DNA of 64,000 nt, taken from positions 1,302,001 to 1,366,000 of the forward strand of contig NZ_CP013417.1 of assembly GCF_001524445.2 (NCBI RefSeq), in the 5' to 3' direction. A model generated the notes under the pieces. The model was given only the letters and a program-made list of their open reading frames with translations. It was not told the origin of the DNA and made no database searches. The stretch comes from Burkholderia savannae (GTDB lineage Bacteria > Pseudomonadota > Gammaproteobacteria > Burkholderiales > Burkholderiaceae). The stretch's first letter is position 1, and each line of letters starts with the position of its first letter. The position numbers and the translations under genes were made by a program. Shown here piece after piece: positions 52,529-58,674 of this stretch.

Positions 52529-52747
52529 TCAGACGTTGGCGTGGAAGGTGGCGGGCTTGTCAGCGACGGGGCCGCTATCCAGCACATTCGCGGCGATGAT
52601 CAGGGCGGCGGCGGCGAAGACGCACTTGAACAGCAGTGACTTTTCCAAGTTGCTTTGGCGTGCGGGCTCGGAAGGTGTAACGCGGGGCGCTTGCTCGTTG
52701 CGGAGCCAGTTCCGGCGGGCCTCAGCGTGAAGATCGATCGGTTTCAT
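52529..52747 (-). CDS. small phage membrane protein
   Basis: A 72-residue protein with a polar N-terminus and one membrane segment near residues 41-60 (LLFKCVFAAAALIIAANVL). First gene of the leftward early operon, 36 or so bases after its predicted transcript start. ATG at 52747 with CGGAGA upstream. Role unknown; small membrane proteins in this position in other phages often change the host envelope or exclude other phages. Confidence 0.65.
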   Translation of the reverse strand: MKPIDLHAEARRNWLRNEQAPRVTPSEPARQSNLEKSLLFKCVFAAAALIIAANVLDSGPVADKPATFHANV

Positions 52748-52789
52748 GGGGTGAATCTCCGGTTGAGCGTCGTACGACGCGACAGCCGG

Positions 52790-52819
52790 AGTATCCATTA
52801 ATGGAAAATCTCTTGTCAA
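52790..52819 (-). promoter_or_regulatory. phage leftward early promoter (pL-like)
   Basis: On the minus strand a perfect TTGACA (52819-52814), 18 bases, and GATACT (52795-52790). The perfect 12-base palindrome TCCATTAATGGA (52794-52805) is inside the spacer and touches the -10 box, so a bound repressor would block it. Confidence 0.75.
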
Positions 52820-52840
52820 TCCATATACGGATAATTATCC
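52794..52840. promoter_or_regulatory. left operator cluster
   Basis: Three overlapping or near palindromes: TCCATTAATGGA (52794-52805), ATCCATATACGGAT (52819-52832, two mismatches) and GGATAATTATCC (52829-52840, perfect). The core CC-N6-GG recurs at the repressor/Cro intergenic region (see 53827 and 53870). Confidence 0.65.
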
Positions 52841-52878
52841 TCAGATAATCCCCGCCGGGTTTGGCAGCGGGGTTCGTG

Positions 52879-53334
52879 CTATCGAGGTTTTCGTGGGGTA
52901 AACAGTAGTGTTGCGGCGTGGCACGTAAGGACTAGTGCCGCATCAAGCCATGCTGAGGTGTTTAGGTATGCTGCGGCTGCAAGTCCGATCGTCGCAGTCG
53001 CGAGGATGCTTGCGGTTCCGCGTTGGCGGACGAACCGAGGTGGGTGTTGATTCCGGGCGTATTCGAGGCGCTCGGCTAGCTGGTGCACGCCGGCCAAGAC
53101 ATCCTCTGCGGTGTCGGCGTCCACGCCTTTGGCGGAGATGGATATTGTGCCGTCCTCGCGTAATAGTACGGCGGCGGCAGCGACCGCCGGCGACCGATCG
53201 TGGCGGGCTATTAAATCATGCAGGAATGCGCGAATGGTGGTCTGCCGGGTGCGTCTTCGTATCGTGGGGAGTTCGTAGACGTTATCGGCTGCGCGTTCTG
53301 GTCCCTCGGATGCGGGTTTTGTGGTTGTGGTCAT
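52879..53334 (-). CDS. two-helix membrane protein in the lysogeny unit
   Basis: A 151-residue protein. N-terminal 100 residues are soluble (TTIRAFLHDLIARHDRSPAV, EDGTISISAKGVDADTAEDV), then two membrane segments (ILATATIGLAAAAYL and LDAALVLTCHAATLLF). The gene overlaps the end of the repressor gene by 53 bases in another frame and must be made from the same transcript. In lambda the position downstream of the repressor is taken by rexAB, so a prophage-expressed exclusion role is possible, but that is inference only. Confidence 0.75.
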   Translation of the reverse strand: MTTTTKPASEGPERAADNVYELPTIRRRTRQTTIRAFLHDLIARHDRSPAVAAAAVLLREDGTISISAKGVDADTAEDVLAGVHQLAERLEYARNQHPPRFVRQRGTASILATATIGLAAAAYLNTSAWLDAALVLTCHAATLLFTPRKPR

Positions 53335-53800
53335 CGCTCAACAATTCATTCGATAATGGGCGTTGAGCGGCGGTTGCTGCGCGCTTCTTCGATTCCGGTG
53401 AGGCCGGAATGACTTCGTCGATGGTCGTCGATTCATCTTCCTCGACGGTTGTAGCGGCGGCCTGACTCAGAACAAATTCAATGTATCGCTCGATTGCCTT
53501 CTTCTCCGCCTCGGGGAGTTGGGCGTAGCGCACACGATCGTAATGAATTACCGACGCGTCGTTCTCGTCGTCGATCAGCAGATCGGTTGGCGATATGCCG
53601 ATGGCGTTAGCGAGCGATTCTACAACCCGCATCTGCGTATCTACCTTCCCGGACAGGACTCGATTGACCGAGCTTTGGGAAATGCTGGCGCGCTTGGCAA
53701 CCTTTTCTTGCTTGTCCACGTGCGGGTAGTGATCCATGTACCACCGCAGCTTGCGGGCCAAGATCATTCGAAGCGATGACTTCGTGGGCGGCGTTTTCAT
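53282..53800 (-). CDS. phage repressor, XRE-type, no peptidase domain
   Basis: A 172-residue protein with a helix-turn-helix (KQEKVAKRASISQSSVNRVL then ESLANAIGISPTDLLI) typical of CI/C2 repressors. After residue about 110 it has only an acidic/low-complexity tail; the serine-lysine S24 peptidase domain is missing, so RecA-driven self-cleavage is not expected. I take ATG 53800 (MKTPPTKSS); ATG 53830 and 53854 are also in frame. Divergent from the Cro-like gene, with operators between. Confidence 0.85.
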   Translation of the reverse strand: MKTPPTKSSLRMILARKLRWYMDHYPHVDKQEKVAKRASISQSSVNRVLSGKVDTQMRVVESLANAIGISPTDLLIDDENDASVIHYDRVRYAQLPEAEKKAIERYIEFVLSQAAATTVEEDESTTIDEVIPASPESKKRAATAAQRPLSNELLSDDHNHKTRIRGTRTRSR

Positions 53801-53826
53801 GCCGACATCTTGCCGAATTTGGATAC

Positions 53827-53879
53827 CCATTAGCGGATGGTTTGCCCTACTCATCGGTTGAATGAAATTCCTTAAGTGG
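53827..53879. promoter_or_regulatory. right operator sites between repressor and Cro-like gene
   Basis: CCATTAGCGG at 53827-53836 and CCTTAAGTGG at 53870-53879 match the CC-N6-GG core of the left operator cluster, each followed by GGAT-type flanks. The second lies in the spacer of the rightward promoter. Confidence 0.6.
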
Positions 53880-53886
53880 ATAAAAT
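53858..53886 (+). promoter_or_regulatory. phage rightward early promoter (pR-like)
   Basis: TTGAAT (53858-53863), 17 bases, TAAAAT (53881-53886), about 30 bases before the Cro-like ATG at 53916. The operator CCTTAAGTGG sits in the spacer. Confidence 0.75.
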
Positions 53887-53915
53887 CGCGGCTTGCCATT
53901 GTGTTTGGGGGCGTC

Positions 53916-54143
53916 ATGGAGACCGGAAGCGAGCCGATTCTTGCGGCCGTGCTGCGTCAGCTCGATGCAGCAAAGGGGGATTGGCCGGCAATTGCGAAGC
54001 AAAGCGGCGTGCCCTATCAAACGCTCGCGAAGATCGGTGGACGGGTGGTCTCTGACCCGCGCGTGTCGACCGTTCAAGCGCTTCTCGACTGCCTTGGCAA
54101 GCGGTCGGCCGAACAGAGGTACTGCAATTCCGCGACCAAGTGA
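53916..54143 (+). CDS. Cro-like phage regulator
   Basis: A 75-residue protein consisting of one helix-turn-helix domain: DWPAIAKQSGVPYQTLAKIG then DPRVSTVQALLDCL, a pattern common in small Cro-type phage regulators. The ATG at 53916 (METGSEPIL) is chosen because the rightward promoter covers an earlier ATG at 53862. First gene of the rightward operon and divergent from the repressor. Confidence 0.8.
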   Translation: METGSEPILAAVLRQLDAAKGDWPAIAKQSGVPYQTLAKIGGRVVSDPRVSTVQALLDCLGKRSAEQRYCNSATK

Positions 54144-54235
54144 TCCGATCCGTCGATTGCGGGGGAGGCAGAGCGAATCGTACTTCCCACCCTCGAGCTG
54201 CAAAAGATTGAAAACGAGTATCCACCAATAGTTCA

Positions 54236-54763
54236 ATGACCTGCCGATACGACAGTACAGAATGGCTCGACGTGCTCTACACGTCCGTGCGCAACGCGCC
54301 GGGTGGCGTGGCCGATGCAGCGAATTACCTGACAAACAGGCGCGGCAAGAACATCACACCGGAGTCGCTCCGGTTGCGCCTGCGCGGTGTGGGCGACAGT
54401 CGCCTCTCGATGGAGATGTTCGAGCTGTTGATCGAGTGGATGCAGGAGAAGAGCGAAGCCGAGGCGCACGCGCTCGACGCGCTACATGCGCTCAACGCCC
54501 GGTTCGGGCTGGTTGCCGAGCGCGTTGACGATCACCACGCGGTTGACGGCCACGAGCCGGGCACGATGCATCTCGTAACGACGACACTCCGCTTGCAAGC
54601 GCATGTGGGGCAGGTCGCCAACGACGTGTCTCGCGCGCTCGAAGATCAGCGAATCGACGATCGCGAAGCCGAGCAGATCATCGCGACGGGCCGCAAAGGG
54701 CAACGTCTGTTTCAGCGGCTGATTCAAACCGCCGCGCGCCTCGCTCGGCGCAGGCGTAGTTGA
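54236..54763 (+). CDS. CII-like phage regulatory protein
   Basis: A 175-residue soluble protein. The first half resembles the phage CII/CP76 family: APGGVADAANYLTNRRG then ITPESLRLRLRG and LSMEMFELLIEWM, a helix-turn-helix like arrangement. The second half is a long helix ending in a basic tail (LIQTAARLARRRRS). In other phages such proteins turn on lysogeny genes. Placement between Cro-like and helicase genes supports a regulatory role. Family assignment is tentative. Confidence 0.6.
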   Translation: MTCRYDSTEWLDVLYTSVRNAPGGVADAANYLTNRRGKNITPESLRLRLRGVGDSRLSMEMFELLIEWMQEKSEAEAHALDALHALNARFGLVAERVDDHHAVDGHEPGTMHLVTTTLRLQAHVGQVANDVSRALEDQRIDDREAEQIIATGRKGQRLFQRLIQTAARLARRRRS

Positions 54764-54838
54764 CGAAAAAGCCACCTTGGCCGGACTCGGTTCGACCACG
54801 GGTCAACGAAATCACACGTCATCATCGACAGGGGAAAT

Positions 54839-56206
54839 ATGGGCGCAATGGACCCGATCGACGCACATGAGCCGATCGCCTCGATTGAATCCGAGCAGGC
54901 GGTATTGGGCGCGTTGATGTTGGATAGCGATGTATATGACCGGATTGGCGGTCAGATCGCGACGGACGATTTTACGTTGCGTGACCATCGCCTCATCTAT
55001 ACCGCGATCAAGCAACTTGTGCTTGATCAGCGGCGCGCCGATGTCGTCACGGTGTTCGAGCGCCTGCAAGCAACCGGTGCGAAGATCAAGCGGCCATTGC
55101 AGTATTTGAACGAGATCGTTCAATCGACTCCGGGTGCGGCCAATGTCGAGCGCTACGCGGAAATCATGCGAAACAGGTCGCTGTTGCGTGGTTGCCTGCG
55201 CGCTGCGAAGCATGTGATGGAGCTGTGCCATCACACGGGCGGGCGCGAGCCGGCCGACATCATCGATCAGGCGCAATCTGCGTTTCTCCATTTGTCCGAC
55301 GCGGATCGGCGCAAGGACGACGGTTTCATGCCCATGCTGCCGACGTTGAGTCGCGTCGTCGAGCGGATCGACATGCTGTATCAGCGCGAAGACAAGGGCG
55401 GCGTCACTGGCACGGCGACCGGTTTTGACGATCTGGATCGTCGCCTCGACGGGATGCATGAAGGCGAGTTGATTATCGTCGGCGGTCGGCCGTCGATGGG
55501 TAAGACATCCCTCGCGATGAACATCGCTGAAAACGTCGCCACACGGTCCGGTTTGCCGGCTGCCGTTGTATCGATGGAAATGCCTGCCGAGCAGCTTGCG
55601 ACGCGTATGCTCGCATCGATTTCTCGGGTCAACCAACATCGCCTGAGAACCGGCTCGCTGGAAGACAGCGACTGGTCGCGTATTACGCACGGCGTGCGGG
55701 TCATGTCCGAAGCGAATCTCCACATTCTCGAAGGATCGTCGCTGACCCCGTCGATGCTGAGAACCCGATTGCGACGCCTGCATCGCGAACACGGCCAACT
55801 TGGTGTCGTCGTCATTGACTACCTCCAACTGATGTCGGGGGATGGTGCCAGCACGGAGATGCGGGCGGTGGAGGTCAGCGGGATCTCACGGGCGCTCAAG
55901 CAAATTGCGACCGAATTGCGCGTGCCGGTGATCGCGCTTTCTCAGTTGAATCGAGGGCTGGAGCAGCGCCCGAACAAGCGTCCCGTGATGTCGGATCTTC
56001 GGGAGTCAGGCTCGATCGAGCAGGACGCCGACGTGATCCTGTTCATCTACCGCGACGAGGTCTACAACCCGGACAGCCCCGACACGGGGACCGCCGAAAT
56101 CATCATCGCGAAGCAACGCAACGGGCCGATCGGGACCGTGCGGCTCGCGTTTAAGAACGCTACAACCCGGTTCGAAAATTTCGCCGAGCCGGGCGAAGGA
56201 TATTGA
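54839..56206 (+). CDS. phage DnaB-type replicative helicase
   Basis: A 455-residue helicase with the N-terminal DnaB domain (SIESEQAVLGALMLDSDVYD), RecA-like core with Walker A GGRPSMGKTSLA (about residues 215-226), and LGVVVIDYLQLMSG as Walker B, plus the C-terminal DLRESGSIEQDADVILFIYR. Encoding its own DnaB frees the phage from host loader needs. AGGGGAAAT precedes the ATG at 54839. Its stop overlaps or nearly touches the O-like gene. Confidence 0.95.
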   Translation: MGAMDPIDAHEPIASIESEQAVLGALMLDSDVYDRIGGQIATDDFTLRDHRLIYTAIKQLVLDQRRADVVTVFERLQATGAKIKRPLQYLNEIVQSTPGAANVERYAEIMRNRSLLRGCLRAAKHVMELCHHTGGREPADIIDQAQSAFLHLSDADRRKDDGFMPMLPTLSRVVERIDMLYQREDKGGVTGTATGFDDLDRRLDGMHEGELIIVGGRPSMGKTSLAMNIAENVATRSGLPAAVVSMEMPAEQLATRMLASISRVNQHRLRTGSLEDSDWSRITHGVRVMSEANLHILEGSSLTPSMLRTRLRRLHREHGQLGVVVIDYLQLMSGDGASTEMRAVEVSGISRALKQIATELRVPVIALSQLNRGLEQRPNKRPVMSDLRESGSIEQDADVILFIYRDEVYNPDSPDTGTAEIIIAKQRNGPIGTVRLAFKNATTRFENFAEPGEGY

Positions 56207-56208
56207 CT

Positions 56209-57258
56209 ATGTCTGCCGTTTCACCATTCTTCACATGGCGTCGAGCCATGACCGGTAGCGATCTGCCGTCCACCACGAAGTTGGTATTGTTTGTGATCGC
56301 CGAGTATGCGAACGCAATGGACGATATCTGCTGGCCGTCGATCGGAACGATTGCCGAGAAGGCGAGCCTGTCGGAGCGCAGCGTCAGCACGCATCTCGAA
56401 GTCGCCGAGCGTCACGGTTGGTTGGCGCGTTGGCGGTCGCGGCGTCCGGCCCGCCGTTGGGCACATGCGCATTATCGCCTTGCCGTTCCCAAGGATGTCG
56501 CACTTCGCCAGCGCGATGCGATCGACTTCGACATCATTGCGAGCGAATCGGAACGTGGTTCCGATGTTGATGAAAAATTGGGCAATTCGGAATCTGGTTC
56601 CGATGCTGCTGAAAAATGCGGCACTTCGGAACGACGTTCCGATGAGGTTGCGGCACTACCTGAACGTGGTTCCGATCAGCTGTCTGACGGGGCGTTTTGC
56701 GCAGGCGAAGCGGAAAGTTACCTGAACGACGTTCCAACTAGTAAACCAGTAAACAGTAATAGTAAAAAACATACTCTCTCTCAAGCGTCGTTGGTTAACC
56801 ACAGGGCGGGTGAGCAAAGTGAAAACCGTGACGATCTGTCGTCATCGATGGCGTGCTGGATGTTCGAGCGCCTGCGTGCCCGTGATCCGGGTGGCGATGT
56901 GCCGAACTGGTCGAAATGGATCGCCGATGTCGACGCAATGTTGGCCATCGACGGCAGGGATCAGAAGGAGATCGTGCGGCTATACGCATGGGCCGATCGG
57001 GACAAGTTCTGGCAACGCATCGTCACATCGCCTGCGCGACTGCGAAAGAACTGGGATGAGGTGAGAAGGCGTCGCAACGCGTCGCTTGAAGCAGGTCGTC
57101 CTAGTGCCGTGCCTGCGGCTCAAGCCGCCGCCGACGACCGGCAGTGCGCGCACGTAGAGAACGGGTGCCGCTGCACGCGCGCGGCATCGACCATCATCGG
57201 CGCGGGTTCGTCACGGCGGGGTTATTGCGGGGCGCACGTCGGTCGATATGAGGATTGA
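56209..57258 (+). CDS. O-like phage replication protein with iterons inside the gene
   Basis: A 349-residue protein. The N-terminal part is a winged helix of the phage replication-initiator kind (STTKLVLFVIAEYANAMDDI, CWPSIGTIAEKASLSERSVS). The middle (about residues 113-180) is low complexity, with four or five copies of a SER-GSD type motif whose DNA holds iterons. The C-terminal part (MACWMFERLRARDPGG) may contact the helicase, and a small Cys/His-rich tail follows. Start ATG 56209 with GCGAAGGA before it; TTG 56203 is another option. Overall like lambda O, but placed after, not before, the helicase gene. Confidence 0.75.
   Translation: MSAVSPFFTWRRAMTGSDLPSTTKLVLFVIAEYANAMDDICWPSIGTIAEKASLSERSVSTHLEVAERHGWLARWRSRRPARRWAHAHYRLAVPKDVALRQRDAIDFDIIASESERGSDVDEKLGNSESGSDAAEKCGTSERRSDEVAALPERGSDQLSDGAFCAGEAESYLNDVPTSKPVNSNSKKHTLSQASLVNHRAGEQSENRDDLSSSMACWMFERLRARDPGGDVPNWSKWIADVDAMLAIDGRDQKEIVRLYAWADRDKFWQRIVTSPARLRKNWDEVRRRRNASLEAGRPSAVPAAQAAADDRQCAHVENGCRCTRAASTIIGAGSSRRGYCGAHVGRYED
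56550..56735. other. candidate phage replication origin (iterons plus AT-rich segment)
   Basis: Five 13-base palindromic units of form GGAAC-N3-GTTCC or TGAAC-N3-GTTCC lie at 56550, 56589, 56628, 56661 and 56723. The first three are 39 bases apart. Directly after them, at about 56732-56780, is an AT-rich stretch containing AGTAAACAGTAATAGTAAAA. The pattern matches the known arrangement of lambda ori within gene O. Confidence 0.65.
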
Positions 57259-57271
57259 TTCGGGGAACGGT

Positions 57272-57679
57272 ATGACACTGGAAGAGCGTTTGAACAATTG
57301 GGCAAGGGCGATGCGCTCGGGCAGCGCGCACGGCGATTCTCTTGTCGCGTCGATCTATTTTCCGGGCACGGGCGGGCGAACGATCAGCGCGACGCTCGAC
57401 GAAGCGGACGCGCAGAAGATCGAACTCGCGTGCCGTCGATTGATGCCGCAGGATCGCAAGGTTTTGCAGATGCATTACGTGTGGCGTGCGCATCCCGCCT
57501 ACATCTGCCGTCGCCTTGGTTTGAAGGCGCGACCGACGTCGATTTTCGATTTGGCGCTTACTCATGCGAAGCGCGCGATCGACGAGAAGCTCAGCGAACC
57601 CAAGGTTGAGTATGTGTCGATGCAGGCGATCATCGACAAAATGAAAGAGGCAGAGAAAGAAAGTGTTGCTCAACCGTAA
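57272..57679 (+). CDS. Q-like late regulator (sigma region 4-like)
   Basis: A 135-residue protein. The N-terminus MTLEERLNNWARAMR is common in phage antiterminator or ArpU-like proteins; the middle (LACRRLMPQDRKVLQMHYVW then RRLGLK) resembles sigma factor region 4. I start at ATG 57272; ATG 57248 is in frame and overlaps the upstream gene. Located right before a promoter and terminator, as Q is in lambda. Probable role: antitermination or activation of late genes. Confidence 0.65.
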   Translation: MTLEERLNNWARAMRSGSAHGDSLVASIYFPGTGGRTISATLDEADAQKIELACRRLMPQDRKVLQMHYVWRAHPAYICRRLGLKARPTSIFDLALTHAKRAIDEKLSEPKVEYVSMQAIIDKMKEAEKESVAQP

Positions 57680-57695
57680 GGTCTTCATCTACACT
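57666..57695 (+). promoter_or_regulatory. candidate late promoter (pR'-like)
   Basis: TTGCTC (57666-57671), 18 bases, TACACT (57690-57695), at the end of the Q-like gene. A terminator follows within 110 bases. Confidence 0.45.
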
Positions 57696-57772
57696 TCGCC
57701 CTGACAATTTGATTCCGGTATTCACCGAGTGACGCGGCCTGTTCCGGGTCGTTGCTCGTCCGAAGATTTTGA

Positions 57773-57804
57773 AGCCCTGAGTGCGAAAGCCCTCAGGGCT
57801 TTTT
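57773..57804 (+). terminator. intrinsic terminator before the late genes (tR'-like)
   Basis: AGCCCTGAG (57773-57781) pairs with CTCAGGGCT (57792-57800), followed by a T run to 57804. Between the Q-like gene and the terminase genes, so late transcription probably has to read through it. Confidence 0.8.
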
Positions 57805-57820
57805 GCATTGGGGCGCTGAA

Positions 57821-58009
57821 ATGCGAAGCGAGTTGGCGAATGGCGGGCCGGGCGAGGTCTGGTCGGCGTGGAATGAGGATCGAAGCACGGGGCGCGTTAC
57901 CGCGCGTGGCTTCGTATTCGACGATCCAATGGACCGCATCGTGTGGGCGATGGAGCGTGCGGGTGATCACGCGGTCGCGGTGCTTGCGGTCGGGGTCGCC
58001 GATGCCTAG
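57821..58009 (+). CDS. possible small phage protein
   Basis: A 62-residue frame starting at ATG 57821 (MRSELANGGPGEVWSAWN) and ending ERAGDHAVAVLAVGVADA. Composition is balanced rather than Arg-rich, which suggests it is real, but there is no recognised family or clear ribosome site. It lies between the terminator and the small terminase gene. Confidence 0.45.
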   Translation: MRSELANGGPGEVWSAWNEDRSTGRVTARGFVFDDPMDRIVWAMERAGDHAVAVLAVGVADA

Positions 58010-58104
58010 AAAATGGGCAGGGGACCCTATGGCGCGGGTGCATGCGGGGGTGCGCACCCGCGTTTTTTCTCTACTGTTGAATCTCTATAGGGGGGCACAT
58101 TCAC

Positions 58105-58674
58105 ATGCTGACTCAGCAGCAGATCGCGGAGCACCTCGACCTTGAGCGGTCGACGGTTTCGCGTCTGGTCGATCGGCTCAACATCGACTATCGAACGGCG
58201 TCGATGGATGAGATCCGCATGGCTTACCTTCGGCACTTGCGAGAGATGGCCGCCGGCCGCGCGAGCGAGACCGGCATCGATCTTGTGGCCGAGCGCGCGA
58301 TGACTGAACGCGTGGATCGCGAAATCAAGCTGCTGACGCTCGCCGAAAAGAAAGGGCAGTTGGTCAACGCCGCGCAGCTTGAGCAGGCATATGGCCAGAT
58401 GGTCGGTGCCTTTCAGACGGAATTGCTCGCGCTATCCGACAAGCTCGTGCAGGAATTGCGCGCGCTGCATGACGTTGAAATTGACCTCGAATGGTTGAAC
58501 GAGCATATGTATGGGTGTCTTGAACAGCTTTCTGGATACGACCGAGACGGTTCGGACGGTGATTCGGCGGATCGCGCAGCTGCTGCGTCCGCCGGAGAAG
58601 ATCGGGACGACGGACTGGGCGCGCAAGCATCGCCGGATGAGCGCGAAGGCGACGGCGAGTCCTGGCCGGTATAA
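58105..58674 (+). CDS. terminase small subunit
   Basis: A 189-residue protein with an N-terminal helix-turn-helix (LTQQQIAEHLDLERSTVSRL) like Nu1-type terminase small subunits, a long helical middle (EKKGQLVNAAQLEQAYGQMV) and an acidic C-terminal part. It recognises phage DNA at the packaging site and recruits the large subunit. AGGGGGGCAC precedes the ATG. The last 55 codons overlap the large subunit gene in another frame. Confidence 0.85.
   Translation: MLTQQQIAEHLDLERSTVSRLVDRLNIDYRTASMDEIRMAYLRHLREMAAGRASETGIDLVAERAMTERVDREIKLLTLAEKKGQLVNAAQLEQAYGQMVGAFQTELLALSDKLVQELRALHDVEIDLEWLNEHMYGCLEQLSGYDRDGSDGDSADRAAAASAGEDRDDGLGAQASPDEREGDGESWPV

Noticed and set aside
53862..53915. N-terminal extension of the Cro-like protein from ATG 53862
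   Set aside because: This segment holds the -35/-10 elements of the rightward promoter, so translation from there is not plausible.
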